Assembly (NCBI RefSeq): GCF_006716565.1
Contig: NZ_VFPG01000001.1
Location: 1,922,001-1,986,000, forward strand
Direction: 5' to 3'
Source: Nocardia bhagyanarayanae
GTDB lineage: Bacteria > Actinomycetota > Actinomycetes > Mycobacteriales > Mycobacteriaceae
Length of the DNA: 64,000 nt
The notes under the pieces were generated by a model. That model had not been told where the DNA came from, did not search any database, and saw only the letters and a program-made list of their open reading frames with translations. Both the position numbers and the translations under genes were made by a program. Position 1 is the stretch's first letter. The number at the start of each line of letters is the position of its first letter. Of the stretch, positions 33,598 through 45,026 are shown piece after piece.

Positions 33598-33662
33598 GTC
33601 GGGTCTAGCCTGCATGCCGAGCGCAACTCGCGGAAAGGCCTGGCAGCCAAGCGAAACGCAAA

Positions 33663-33694
33663 GCGGCCACCCCCTCCGAAGAGAGGATGGCCGC
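33663..33694 (-). terminator. Hairpin terminator after thiC
   Basis: Inverted repeat with arms GCGGCCA (33663-33669) and TGGCCGC (33688-33694), extended inwards by partly paired CT-rich sequence. On the minus strand it is followed by TTTGCGTTTCG. It is 12 bp past the thiC stop. Confidence 0.7.
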
Positions 33695-33705
33695 CCCGAC
33701 AACCC

Positions 33706-35452
<1,747 letters not shown>

Positions 35453-35641
35453 GCGATGTGAAATTTCCCGCCCGACCATACCCGCCCGCCGCAAGGACAC
35501 GCCCGGCGATGACCCGAACCCGCGCGTGATCGCCGCGGGCCGACGCCTCGCCGTGGCTTGCGAGGAGGAGTGAGATGCGGCCCGGAGCCGCGGGAGAGCG
35601 GCCAGCTCATTCGCAACAGGCCGGCCAGGGGAGAAACTCGC

Positions 35642-36115
35642 TCAAACCGCCTCGTACGCGTCCCGCATGGCCTGCACGTCGATCTTCTTCATGCCGAGCA
35701 TGGCCTTGGTCGCGCGGGTGACGGCGGCAGGGTCCCCTTTGAGCAGCTCGTTGGCCTGCACCGGCCAGATCTGCCACGGGATGCCGTACTTGTCGTTGAG
35801 CCAACCGCACTCGATCTCTTGACCGCCATCTGCCAGCAGCGCCAGCCACAGGCGGTCGACCTCCTCCTGGCTCTCGCAGTTGACCAGCAGCGACATGGCG
35901 TGCGTGTAGTGGTACTCGCCGCCGCCGTTGATCGCGGTGAACTTCTGACCGTTCAGTTCGAAGTCGACGACCATGACGAGCCCGGCCTCGCGCGGCCCCG
36001 CCTCGTTGTAGTACTGGATGTCGGTGATCTTGGAGTCCGGGAAGAGCGAACAGTAGAACTCCGCGGCCTCCTCGGCCTGGGTGTCGTACCAGAGGTTCGT
36101 GACGATCTTCTGCAT
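35642..36115 (-). CDS. PhnB-like VOC-family protein
   Basis: 157-aa protein of the PhnB/3-demethylubiquinone-methyltransferase-like VOC group, with N-L-W-Y-D-T-Q-A-E-E-A-A-E-F-Y near the start, C-G-W-L-N-D-K-Y-G-I-P-W-Q-I-W-P, and A-M-L-G-M-K-K-I-D at the end. ATG 36115 was chosen because AGGAG lies 7 bases upstream, whereas the ATG two codons earlier touches it. Its function in the cell is unknown. Confidence 0.87.
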   Translation of the reverse strand: MQKIVTNLWYDTQAEEAAEFYCSLFPDSKITDIQYYNEAGPREAGLVMVVDFELNGQKFTAINGGGEYHYTHAMSLLVNCESQEEVDRLWLALLADGGQEIECGWLNDKYGIPWQIWPVQANELLKGDPAAVTRATKAMLGMKKIDVQAMRDAYEAV

Positions 36116-36236
36116 GGCCATCTCCTGACGTGGGGTAGGTCCTCGCGTGTGCAGACTTCCCAACCCCGCCGAATTCATCGCACCGCGGGCGGAAAATGTG
36201 CGGCTCCGACTGGTCCGGCGCCGGTCGGGGCGGTGA

Positions 36237-37625
36237 TCAGCGTTCGCGGGGGCCGATCGGGAACCCGAGCGCGCCGAAGGTGGCGTTCAGGTTGATCTCG
36301 ATCTGGCTCAGCAGCGCGTTGACGTCGGCGAGCATGGAGACGATGTTCTCGGTCCGGCAGCCGACCTGTTCCGGCGCGTTCGGCGCCAGCCTGCCCTTCA
36401 GCCAGTTGAAGGTGTCGGCCATGCCGAGGGAGGGCAGCGTCAGGTGCTCGCTCAGGTGGTCGCGTTTGTAGAGGACGGAAGCGCCGCCCGCGCAATACCT
36501 TTGCGCGAGAGCGTCGTTCGTCCAGACCGGCACCGCTTCGTCGAAGACGCCTTGGTACAGGTGGATCGGCATCGTCGGCGTGTTGCCGCCGAGCACCGTC
36601 GCGTCGAAAACCTCGCGAATCTCGGGAAGGGCAAGGTATTCGGCGATCGGAATCGTGAGCAGCCGTTGGTAATCCACGAACATCTGGGTGAGCGCGTTGC
36701 GCGGGAGACACTGCGCGTTGGTGCGGTCCATCAGCGCGCGACCCTCCGGCGTGAGGTAGCGGTAGGTGACCTCCTCGAACGCCGGATACGCGTTCGACAG
36801 GGAGGCGATGCCGATCCCGATCAAACTCGAGAACATCGAACCGTTGACGTGCAACAACGATTCGACGTCCGAGACCGGCGCGCCCATCGCAGCGCCCTTG
36901 ACGTTCAGCTCCGGCGCGTAGCTCGGCTGCATCTCGGCCGCCCATCCGGTGGCCATGCCGCCGCCGGAGTAACCCCACAGGGCCACAGGGGTATTCGCGT
37001 TCAGACCCATCGGCTCGAAACGTTGCGCCGCCCTGATTCCGTCCAGGGTCATGTATCCCGGCTCCTTGGCGACCGCCAGATGGCCTTGCGGACCCTCGTA
37101 GTCCGGGATCGACACCGCCCAGCCCTGGCTGATCAACGCGGCCAGCGCGATGAGCTCGCTGTTGGAATGGATGCCCTCGACGCCGGGCGGTCCCGCACCC
37201 TGCCGGAGCATGTACGACGGTGCGCAGGAAGGGCTGGCGCTGTCGTAATAGAACTGGAGGGAGACCAGCGGGCGGGAGCGATTCGGGTCGGCGCCCGCGG
37301 GAAGGACGACGGTCGTGACCGCGACCGCGGGCTCGTCGAACAGGTCGGTCGTGCGGTACAGCAACTGCCAGGACCGCACGTTCAGCGGCAGGAGGGTGAG
37401 CACCGCCAGCTTCACCTCGCGCGAGCGCAGGATGGTCCCCGGCTCGGTGTTCGCGAAGTCGGCGGGCGGCTCGTAGAACGAATCATCTTGCGGGAGCGGC
37501 ATTGCTGATGCCGGACCCGCCGCAACTCCGCCCGTCAGCACGGTCGCCGCGACGATCATCGCCGCCACTACGGCGCGCACGAACACTGGGCTTCTTCCGG
37601 CCGGATCGCCTTCGATCACTGACAC
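36237..37625 (-). CDS. Secreted lipase family protein (LIP/CALA-type)
   Basis: 462-aa protein with a Sec signal peptide (basic start, hydrophobic run around residues 15-40 ending A-S-A-M-P). The mature part has L-Q-F-Y-Y-D-S-A, D-Y-E-G-P, the nucleophile elbow G-Y-S-G-G-G (Ser) and later Y-Q-G-V-F-D-E-A-V-P with a candidate Asp. This fits the secretory lipase family found in actinobacteria and fungi. GTG 37625 follows AAGGGAAGGGACC. It is divergent from a TetR gene. Probable role: hydrolysis of host or environmental lipids. Confidence 0.88.
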   Translation of the reverse strand: MSVIEGDPAGRSPVFVRAVVAAMIVAATVLTGGVAAGPASAMPLPQDDSFYEPPADFANTEPGTILRSREVKLAVLTLLPLNVRSWQLLYRTTDLFDEPAVAVTTVVLPAGADPNRSRPLVSLQFYYDSASPSCAPSYMLRQGAGPPGVEGIHSNSELIALAALISQGWAVSIPDYEGPQGHLAVAKEPGYMTLDGIRAAQRFEPMGLNANTPVALWGYSGGGMATGWAAEMQPSYAPELNVKGAAMGAPVSDVESLLHVNGSMFSSLIGIGIASLSNAYPAFEEVTYRYLTPEGRALMDRTNAQCLPRNALTQMFVDYQRLLTIPIAEYLALPEIREVFDATVLGGNTPTMPIHLYQGVFDEAVPVWTNDALAQRYCAGGASVLYKRDHLSEHLTLPSLGMADTFNWLKGRLAPNAPEQVGCRTENIVSMLADVNALLSQIEINLNATFGALGFPIGPRER

Positions 37626-37663
37626 CTCGGTCCCTTCCCTCAGCGGTGCAGCGATTACAGCAC

Positions 37664-37688
37664 GAGTTCCTGTTACCAACAAGGACTC
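37664..37688. promoter_or_regulatory. Imperfect 25-bp palindrome between lipase and TetR genes
   Basis: Arms GAGTTCCTGTT and AACAAGGACTC match at 9 of 11 positions around an ACC centre. It lies 39 bp from the lipase start and 32 bp from the TetR start, so it is the likely shared operator. Confidence 0.5.
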
Positions 37689-37719
37689 TTTCTGAAACGC
37701 GGACCGCTATCGTCGTGAC

Positions 37720-38403
37720 ATGACCCGCAGCAAATCCGCCGCGCGGCCCGCCCCGGCTCCGGCCCGGCGCCGGATCCGCGGCCTCGACGCCGAGCAGCGC
37801 AGCGCGCAGCGACGCAGTCAACTGCTGGACGCCGCCACCGAACTGTTTGCCGAACAGAGCTTTTCGGGCACCTCGATCGAACAGATCTGCCAGCGCGCCT
37901 ACGTCGGCACGAAGGGGTTCTACGACCACTTCGACAGCAAGGAGGCGTGCTACATCGCGCTGCTCGAACAGATCACGGCGCAGATCCAGCAACGCGTCGC
38001 CGAGGTGGCGGCGGAAGTCGCCGGACGGGACTGGGGACAGCGCGCGGCCGCGGTCATCGGCGCGTTCGTACACGCCATCGCCGACGACCCGCGCCTGGCG
38101 AAGGTGACTTTCGGTGAGGCGGGCGGGATTTCGCCGACGGTGGAGAAGCAGCGCCGCGGCAACCGGCGCTGGGCGGCGGCGTTCCTGGAGAGCCAGTGGT
38201 CATCGGGTCCCGCACCGGACGAGCGCGCGCAACGCAGGCGACTGGCGTTGGCGCTCGCGACCATCGGCGGGATGTTCGAGCTGGTCGCCGACTGGCTGCA
38301 CCATCACGACGACGGTGGGGCGCGGGATGATGTGCAGACGCTGATCGATGATCTGGTCGAGTTCGTCGGCGTGGTCTACGCCGGTCGGGAGGTGCTGACG
38401 TAA
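37720..38403 (+). CDS. TetR-family regulator, divergent from lipase
   Basis: 227-aa regulator with an Arg/Pro/Ala-rich N-terminal tail (~25 residues), then the DNA-binding region (T-S-I-E-Q-I-C-Q-R-A-Y-V-G-T-K-G-F-Y-D-H-F) and a helical ligand domain ending in V-V-Y-A-G-R-E-V. Start ATG 37720. Control of the lipase gene through the palindrome at 37664-37688 is inferred. Confidence 0.87.
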   Translation: MTRSKSAARPAPAPARRRIRGLDAEQRSAQRRSQLLDAATELFAEQSFSGTSIEQICQRAYVGTKGFYDHFDSKEACYIALLEQITAQIQQRVAEVAAEVAGRDWGQRAAAVIGAFVHAIADDPRLAKVTFGEAGGISPTVEKQRRGNRRWAAAFLESQWSSGPAPDERAQRRRLALALATIGGMFELVADWLHHHDDGGARDDVQTLIDDLVEFVGVVYAGREVLT

Positions 38404-39235
38404 AGACCTGGTGTGCAGGCCTATTCGCGACAGAACAACCGATGATGCCGTGCGCGCCCGGCGGCGCCCCCGACAACCGGCCGCCGGGATTTCGTATGCC
38501 TCGCCGCCCTGGTGCACGCGCGTCGGTGCGGAGGCGATTGCGGCCGCCTAGTGGCTGATCCGCTCCGGTGAGGCCATGTGGTGACGGGAGGCCCAGAGGT
38601 CGCGATTGTGGGCAGGCCGCTGTCGGGGGAGTGCGTTGAAAAACTTGTCGGCCAGCAGCACCCGATGCGACGTGGCCGATGGCCTCGGTGGCCGCCTCGG
38701 CTTGCGGTGGTGGACCGCTCATCTCCTCCGCCAACTCTCAGCGGAGGGGCCGTGGTGGCGGCTGTTCGCCACAGCGGTCCATTCGCGCGCGACAGCCGTG
38801 CTCATGCCGCATTACAGCTAGTGCGTCGAGGTGCAGCGTTATTCGCGTAGCAGTTCGCGACCTCACTGGCGTGGGCTCGCGATGTGGCGCCGCCGGTGCG
38901 TGCGGTGTTCGCCTCGACTCGTGGTGCGTGCCCTTCCCGAGTGCTCGGCCGACTCTGCGCCTCGGTGCTGGGCGGGCCGAGACCAGCACTGAAACGGCCG
39001 GACCGGACGAGTCGTGCGATGGCGGCGATGTCTGCGGCCACGTCACCGGCGGCGAGCATGACGACGCTCGCGGCGTTGCCGACCGGTGACACGTCGTGGC
39101 CCACACCTCGCGGTGGACCGTTCCTCGCTTCGGACGACGTCAGCGCAACTGCCGATCGTGCGACGGCGGTTGCGGCCGCGCCACATGCCCCGGGAGATGC
39201 CGTAGGCGCCGCGCTATTCGCCCCGCGATGGAGTG
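38404..39235. other. Intergenic stretch (about 830 bp) without a supported gene
   Basis: Open frames exist on both strands but are Arg/Ala/Pro-rich, lack ribosome sites and show no family marks. The 8-mer TATTCGCG or close variants recurs several times (near 38422, 38840 and 39232). It may contain remnants of a lost gene or the 3' region of the MMPL transcript. Confidence 0.6.
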
Positions 39236-41533
39236 CTATTCGCGGACCAAGTCCGCATCCTTGTCGGTGCGCACACGTGGTGTTGCGGCACCTGCGACGT
39301 CCGTCATGGCCGGCGGGGTGGGACTGTCCGTCTCCTCGGGGAGACCGAACCGGCGGTGCAGCGCCGCAAGGGGTTTGGGCGCCCACCAGTTAGCGGTGCC
39401 CATCACTCGCATCAGTGCGGGCGCCAGCAAAGCGCGGATCACTGTGGCGTCGCTGAGCACCGCGAGTGCGCACCCGATCCCGAACAGCTTCATGGCGGCG
39501 ACGCCGGAGCTGGCCAGCGCGAGGAAGACGATGCTCATCAACAGGGCTGCGGCGGTGAAGATCCGGCCCGTTCTGGCGACGCCCATGGCGACGGCGTGGG
39601 TATTGCCCGCCGCGGTCTTCTCGCCCGCCAGCCACTCCTCCCTGATCCTGGAGAGCAGGAATACCTCGTAGTCCATCGAGGCGCCGAACGCGAGGCTGAA
39701 CATGAGGATCGGCATCGCGAGGTCGAGCTTGCCGGTCGGCGTGAAGCCGAGCAGCCCGGACAGATGCCCGTCCTGGAAGATCCACACCATCGCGCCGAAG
39801 GTCGCGGCAAGCGAAAGAACGTTGAGCAGAAGCGCTTTCACCGGAAGCAGCAGGCTGCCGGTGAACAAGAACAGCAGAACCAATGTGGTGACGGCGATGA
39901 GCGCGGCGGCGAGCGGTAGCCGGTCCGCGATCGCCGAGACCGAGTCCTGGTTCAGCGCCGCGGCTCCACCGAACAGCACGTCGCCGGGCGCGGGAATCGC
40001 CCTGATCTCGGCGAGCTGCTCCTTGCCCGCCGTGGAATACGGATCGAGCCGCGTGCCGATCGACAGGAAAGCGCCCGCCGGACCGGACATCTCCGGCGAC
40101 GCTGCGGCCGCACGCAGACCGTTGACGTAGACGCCGTCGCTGGACACCACCGCGGGAACATCGGCCACTTTCGACAGCGCCGCAGCATACGCGCCGATCT
40201 CGCCTTGGCCGCCGCGGAAGTCGGGCAGCACGGCGTAGGCGCTCGCCCCGAGGTCGGCGGAGAAGTCGCTGCGCAGCGCGTCGCCGACCTGTCGGCTCGG
40301 CGCGGACTGCGTCAGCGCCCGGTCATCCGGGTAGCCGAAATGCGCGTACAGGAAGGGTGATCCGAGCAGCAGCAGCGCGATGGTCGTGATCACCGCGACC
40401 GGCGCGGCGCGCTTCATCACGCCGACGACCCACCGATACCACAGGCTGTGTTCCGGAGCCCGCTCCGCATGCTTGGGACGACCGAGCATGCGGCGCAACG
40501 GGACCCGTAGGTCCAGCGCGTTCACACGCTCGCCGACCAGCACCAGAATCGCGGGCAGCACGATGACCGCCGCGCCTGCGGCCGCCGCGACAACGGCCAT
40601 GCCCGCATAGGCGAACGACTTGAAAAAGTACTGCGGAAACACGGCGAGCGCCGCCAGCGAAAGCGCCACCACCAGAGCCGAATACACCACGGTGCGGCCC
40701 GCGGTCTGGATCGAGCGCACGACGGCCGCGCCGGAATCCAGGCCGCGCGCCAGCTCCTCCCGGTACCGGCTGACGATGAACAGGCTGTAGTCGATGGCCA
40801 GCGCGAGACCGAGCGCGGTCGTCATGTTCAGCGCGTACATCGACACGTCCGTGACCGCCGTCAGCGCCCGCAGAATGCCGAGCGCGGCGGCGATGGCGAA
40901 CAGGCCGATCACGATCGGCAGCGCGGCGGCGACCACACTGCCGAACACCAGGATCAGCAAGAGCCCGGTCAGCGGCAGCGCGATGGCCTCCGCGACGATC
41001 AGGTCCTCGCTGATCTGGGAGTTCATGTCCGCGAAAACGGCGGCCAGCCCGCCCGCGCGGACGGTGACCCCCTCACCGCTGGTCTGCACCGTCTCGCTGA
41101 TCTTCGCGGCGCGCTCGCTGAGCTCCCCGTCGTCGCCCTCGATACTGGCCACGACGATCCCGCTCAGCCCGTCCTTGCCACGCAACGCCTGCGCCCGGTC
41201 GGGCCGCGTCGACCAGTACGACTGAATGCCGCTGACCTCGGGATACGCGCGCAGCTGATCGGTAACCCGCTGCGCGGCGGCCTTCGCCGCAGCACTGTCC
41301 ACGCCATCCTCGGCCCGGATGAGCAGCACGTAGTTCGGATCCCCACCGGTGAAGTGGTCCGCGATGAACTCACTGGCCCGAACCGACTCCAGGTCTTCGG
41401 TGACGAACCCACCGGACTTCATGTGCGCCTGCGCCGTCGACCCGAACAAACCGCACAGCACCATGAGCAGAAGCGCGATGCCGACAACAACGCGAGGGCG
41501 CACGACGGCGAACCGTGCGAGGGTGGTCAGCAT
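39236..41533 (-). CDS. MMPL/RND-family membrane transporter
   Basis: 765-aa transporter with the MmpL layout: TM1 (residues ~12-32), a large extracytoplasmic loop (~35-180), TM2-6 (~180-330), a cytoplasmic linker with paired basic residues, TM7, a second shorter outer loop, and TM8-12 (~530-720). Proton-relay Asp-Tyr pairs appear in L-A-I-D-Y-S (TM4) and S-M-D-Y-E (TM10). MmpL-like proteins export lipids or siderophores or take part in drug efflux. It has no MmpS partner or polyketide neighbours here, so its cargo is open. Confidence 0.9.
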   Translation of the reverse strand: MLTTLARFAVVRPRVVVGIALLLMVLCGLFGSTAQAHMKSGGFVTEDLESVRASEFIADHFTGGDPNYVLLIRAEDGVDSAAAKAAAQRVTDQLRAYPEVSGIQSYWSTRPDRAQALRGKDGLSGIVVASIEGDDGELSERAAKISETVQTSGEGVTVRAGGLAAVFADMNSQISEDLIVAEAIALPLTGLLLILVFGSVVAAALPIVIGLFAIAAALGILRALTAVTDVSMYALNMTTALGLALAIDYSLFIVSRYREELARGLDSGAAVVRSIQTAGRTVVYSALVVALSLAALAVFPQYFFKSFAYAGMAVVAAAAGAAVIVLPAILVLVGERVNALDLRVPLRRMLGRPKHAERAPEHSLWYRWVVGVMKRAAPVAVITTIALLLLGSPFLYAHFGYPDDRALTQSAPSRQVGDALRSDFSADLGASAYAVLPDFRGGQGEIGAYAAALSKVADVPAVVSSDGVYVNGLRAAAASPEMSGPAGAFLSIGTRLDPYSTAGKEQLAEIRAIPAPGDVLFGGAAALNQDSVSAIADRLPLAAALIAVTTLVLLFLFTGSLLLPVKALLLNVLSLAATFGAMVWIFQDGHLSGLLGFTPTGKLDLAMPILMFSLAFGASMDYEVFLLSRIREEWLAGEKTAAGNTHAVAMGVARTGRIFTAAALLMSIVFLALASSGVAAMKLFGIGCALAVLSDATVIRALLAPALMRVMGTANWWAPKPLAALHRRFGLPEETDSPTPPAMTDVAGAATPRVRTDKDADLVRE

Positions 41534-41719
41534 TGACGCGGGCTCCCGTCCCGATGGAGGTGATCCCCCGAACGGTAAACCGGCAGATCACCCGAACTGA
41601 ATCGGCTGAGACGGTGATGCTGGCCACGTATGCGCAGGAAAGTGTTCGGCGTCACCACTAGGCAGGTCGCGCTATCTCCGACCGCAGACCAGGTCCGAGT
41701 GTCCAAGTGGTGGGACACA

Positions 41720-42060
41720 AAATCGACGGTAGTCAAATGGTTGCTACTTGATCTTGAAAAGCCACCATATGACTACCGTCGAATCCATTTCTCTATCGAC
41801 GGTAGTCAAATGGTGGTTGCGCCCTTGACAGGCCAAAGCCCTCCTCAGCTCGACGGGCCAAAGACTCTGAGGATGAACTCCCTAGACGCAACCACAGCCA
41901 GATGACCACGCCGGAACCCGAACCCACGCCCACCAACTGCGGGAGGTAAGCCGGGTACGGCACACGACGCGCCCAGCACTGCTCCAAGGAAAACCTGGGT
42001 AGGCGAACCCTCCGAGCACCCGCAACATTGGGCGAAAACACTGGTAGCCACACCCCCTTG
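41720..42060 (-). repeat. Dispersed repeat, full copy C with three-arm hairpin
   Basis: Minus-strand copy with the same order as copies A and B. Arms in plus coordinates are 41796-41816 (arm 1), 41762-41782 (arm 2, one mismatch) and 41723-41742 (arm 3). The left part with GTGCTGGGCGCGT and TACCCGGCTTACCTCCCGC follows to about 42060. Between 42070 and 42290 a further motif, GGAAACCGTCACCCCAACG and variants, occurs three times. There is no supported gene from 41534 to 42339. Confidence 0.87.
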
Positions 42061-42339
42061 GGCACCCCCCAACACCGGAAACCGTCACCCCAACGCAACA
42101 TCCGAACCAAACTGCGCCCGAAGACCCAACGGTAGGCGAGCCCTAGACCCAACGGTAGGCGAGCACTCCTGGGCGCCTGAGAGTCGGAAACCGCCACTCC
42201 AACGCAACGCCCGTAACCGAGACCGAAAACTCGACACCGGGCGAAACAGTGCTTGGCCCAACGATTTCAGGGAAACGGCCACCTCAACGCACCCGCCGGA
42301 AACCGAGCCAATCCCAAACGATACCCAGTCGGCCACCGA

Positions 42340-43521
42340 TCATCCTCGCGCCCCCGCAGGCAAAACCCGCCCCCGCACCTCCCCCAACCCCACACGCCTT
42401 CCACCCACCCCGCGCGCAGACGCGGTAATCACCACCTCATCCCCATCCTCCAAAAACGTCCGCCGCTCCCCGCCAACCTCAACCGGCTCCGCCCCGCCCC
42501 AAGACAATTCGATGAACGACCCCCGCTGCCCCGCCTCCGGCCCCGAAATCGTCCCCGACGCGAACAAATCCCCACTCCGAGCAGCCGCCCCATTCGCAGT
42601 CATATGCGCCAACATCTGCGCAGGAGACCAGTACATCCGACCATACGGCGGATGCGAGACGACCTGCCCGTTCCAGCACACGGTCAGTTCGATATCCAGA
42701 CCCCAAGGCTCATCGACCGATAAATAGGGCAGGGGCGGCGGCGTCTGCTCCGGCAGCGGTATCCGCGCCGAATCGAGAGCAGCCAGCGGCGTCACCCAGG
42801 CCGACAACGACGTGGCGAACGACTTACCGAGGAACGGCCCGAGCGGCTGGTACTCCCAAGCCTGAATATCCCGCGCCGACCAGTCGTTGACCAGCGCCAC
42901 ACCGAACAGGTGATCCTCGACTTCGGAGATATCGATCGGGGTGCCGAGCGAAGAGCCGACACCGACGACGAACCCGAGTTCGGCCTCGATATCCAATCGC
43001 CGGGACGGACCGAAATCCGGTACACCCGAATCTGTTCGGCGCTGTCCCCGCGGACGTACCACCTCGGTGCCCGAAACGACGACGGTCCCGGCCCTACCGT
43101 GGTAGCCGACCGGAAGGTGCCGCCAATTCGGCAGCAGCGGTTCGGCATCCGGGCGGAACAACCGCCCGAGATTGGTGGCGTGATCGATGCTCGCGTAGAA
43201 GTCCACATAGTCGCCGATGCGAACCGGCAGCGCCAGAGTCACGTCTGCCAGCGAATGCACTGCGTCGGTAGTGATTTCCGACGAGACTAACTCACGAACC
43301 CGCTCGCGAACCGCACGCCAACGCGCTGGGCCTTGCGCGAGGAACGCATTGAGATCCGAAGCCGCGAAAACCGAATCATCCAAGGCCGCGGCCAGATCGA
43401 TGACGAACTCACCGAAGCGCACCCCGACCCGATACTCACCACCGCGCGGCGCGAACACCCCGTACGGCAGGTTGTCCGCGCCGAACAGTGAATCCTCCGG
43501 AACCTCGAGCCGCGTCCTCAC
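42340..43521 (-). CDS. fahA: Fumarylacetoacetase
   Basis: 393-aa enzyme that cleaves fumarylacetoacetate to fumarate and acetoacetate, the last step of tyrosine/homogentisate breakdown. It has the small N-terminal domain (L-P-Y-G-V-F, G-E-F-V-I-D-L), then D-F-Y-A-S-I-D-H-A-T-N, the metal and substrate residues in the G-Y-H-G-R and E-L-G-F-V-V-G stretches, N-D-W-S-A-R-D-I-Q, and F-A-S-G-T-I-S-G-P. GTG 43521 overlaps the stop of the homogentisate dioxygenase gene by 4 bp. Confidence 0.93.
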   Translation of the reverse strand: MRTRLEVPEDSLFGADNLPYGVFAPRGGEYRVGVRFGEFVIDLAAALDDSVFAASDLNAFLAQGPARWRAVRERVRELVSSEITTDAVHSLADVTLALPVRIGDYVDFYASIDHATNLGRLFRPDAEPLLPNWRHLPVGYHGRAGTVVVSGTEVVRPRGQRRTDSGVPDFGPSRRLDIEAELGFVVGVGSSLGTPIDISEVEDHLFGVALVNDWSARDIQAWEYQPLGPFLGKSFATSLSAWVTPLAALDSARIPLPEQTPPPLPYLSVDEPWGLDIELTVCWNGQVVSHPPYGRMYWSPAQMLAHMTANGAAARSGDLFASGTISGPEAGQRGSFIELSWGGAEPVEVGGERRTFLEDGDEVVITASARGVGGRRVGLGEVRGRVLPAGARG

Positions 43522-44714
43522 CGCGGGCCCCGGCCGGACCACGTCCACGCGTAGGCCGGATCCTCGCAGGCCAGCGCGCCCTCGCCGAGTTCGAGCGGGC
43601 GGAAGGTGTCGACCATGACGGCCAGTTCGTCGAAGAACTCGATGCCGATGCTGCGCTCGTACGCTCCGGGCTGCGGTCCGTGCGCGTAGCCGCCGGGATG
43701 CACCGACACCGAACCCTGACCGATCCCGGAACCCTTGCGCGCCTCGTAATTTCCGCCGCAATAGAACATGATCTCGTCGGAGTCGACATTGGAGTGGTAG
43801 TAGGGCACCGGGATGGACAGCGGGTGGTAGTCGACTTTGCGCGGCACGAAGTTGCAGATCACGAAGTTGATCCCCTCGAACGCCTGGTGGACCGGCGGTG
43901 GCTGGTGCACGCGCCCGGTGATCGGCTCGAAGTCGGCGATGTTGAACGTGATCGGGTACAGGCACCCGTCCCAGCCCACCACGTCGAACGGATGCGTCGC
44001 GTAGACCATCCGCGTCCCGACAACCCGCCCACCCGCGCGATGCTTCACCAGAACCTCGACGTCGGTACCTGATTCGAGCAGCGGTTCGCCCGGCCCGTGC
44101 AGATCGCGTTCGCAGTACGGCGAATTCTCCAGCAGCTGACCGAATTTCGAGAGGTACCGCTTCGGCGGAGTGATGTGACTGGAGGCCTCGATCACATACG
44201 CGCGCAGCGGACCCGCCCCGGCGGGCAACCAGCGGTGAGTGGTGGCGCGCGGAATCAGGACCTGGTCGCCCTGCCGTGCGGCGAGCCTGCCGAACACGGT
44301 CTCGACGGTCGCCTCGCCCGCCTCCACGTACACCAGCTCGTCGCCGATCGCGTTGCGGTACAACGGAGAAGCGCCCTTGGCCGCGACATAGGAGATCCGC
44401 ACGTCGGCGTTGCCGAGCAGCAGCCGTCTGCCGGTCACCGGATCGGTCTCGGCGGCGGTGTCGCCGGGAAAGAGATCGTGCAGGCGCAGATGCCGATGGC
44501 GCAGCGGATGGTTCGGCGTCGTCGTCTGGTCCGGCAGTTCCCAGACCGTGGCGTCGACGATCGCGGGCGGCAGACCGCGGTGATAGAGCAACGAGGAATC
44601 GCCGGAAAAGCCTTCCTCGCCCATCAGCTCCTCGTAGTAGAGCCGCCCGAGGTCGTCGCGGTGCTGGGTGTGCCGTTTCGGCGGCACCACGCCGACCTGC
44701 CGATAGAACGCCAT
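43518..44714 (-). CDS. hmgA: Homogentisate 1,2-dioxygenase
   Basis: 398-aa cupin-fold iron dioxygenase that opens homogentisate to maleylacetoacetate. The iron ligands (His, Glu, His in the human enzyme) lie in Y-Y-H-S-N-V-D-S-D-E-I-M-F and in H-P-G-G-Y-A-H-G-P. The actinobacterial form starts M-A-F-Y-R-Q-V-G-V-V-P-P-K-R-H. ATG 44714 follows GGGAGGTGCGAGC. It is translationally coupled to fumarylacetoacetase. No maleylacetoacetate isomerase or hydroxyphenylpyruvate dioxygenase gene is nearby. The 312-bp gap downstream to 45026 shows only a small CCGAGG/CCTCGG hairpin. Confidence 0.94.
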   Translation of the reverse strand: MAFYRQVGVVPPKRHTQHRDDLGRLYYEELMGEEGFSGDSSLLYHRGLPPAIVDATVWELPDQTTTPNHPLRHRHLRLHDLFPGDTAAETDPVTGRRLLLGNADVRISYVAAKGASPLYRNAIGDELVYVEAGEATVETVFGRLAARQGDQVLIPRATTHRWLPAGAGPLRAYVIEASSHITPPKRYLSKFGQLLENSPYCERDLHGPGEPLLESGTDVEVLVKHRAGGRVVGTRMVYATHPFDVVGWDGCLYPITFNIADFEPITGRVHQPPPVHQAFEGINFVICNFVPRKVDYHPLSIPVPYYHSNVDSDEIMFYCGGNYEARKGSGIGQGSVSVHPGGYAHGPQPGAYERSIGIEFFDELAVMVDTFRPLELGEGALACEDPAYAWTWSGRGPR

Positions 44715-45026
44715 GCTCGCACCTCCCGCCAGATCGTGGTCGGATCGGTCGATCTCCATCGTAATGATCGGACGACTTCGGCGACCGGGAAAACGCGCCC
44801 GTGCGGCGGCAAAACTGGCTATGCATCGCACTACCCGACGACATTTCGTCGGCGGCCGGGTGTGATGGCCGGAGAAATGTCGGGATGGTCGCCGCGGCTC
44901 GGCGAGGGCTCCGGACCGCCGTGTGCGGCTGCGGCGATGAGCGTTCGCCTCGCTCGCGTGCGGCCGCGGTGATCTGGACGCTCCCGCCCGTCGACCTTCG
45001 CCCCCGAGGGCTCCTCGGCGGCGGCC

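Noticed and set aside
38802..39386. Minus-strand open frame of 194 codons before the MMPL gene
   Set aside because: Overlaps the 3' end of the MMPL gene out of frame, low-complexity composition, no start signal.
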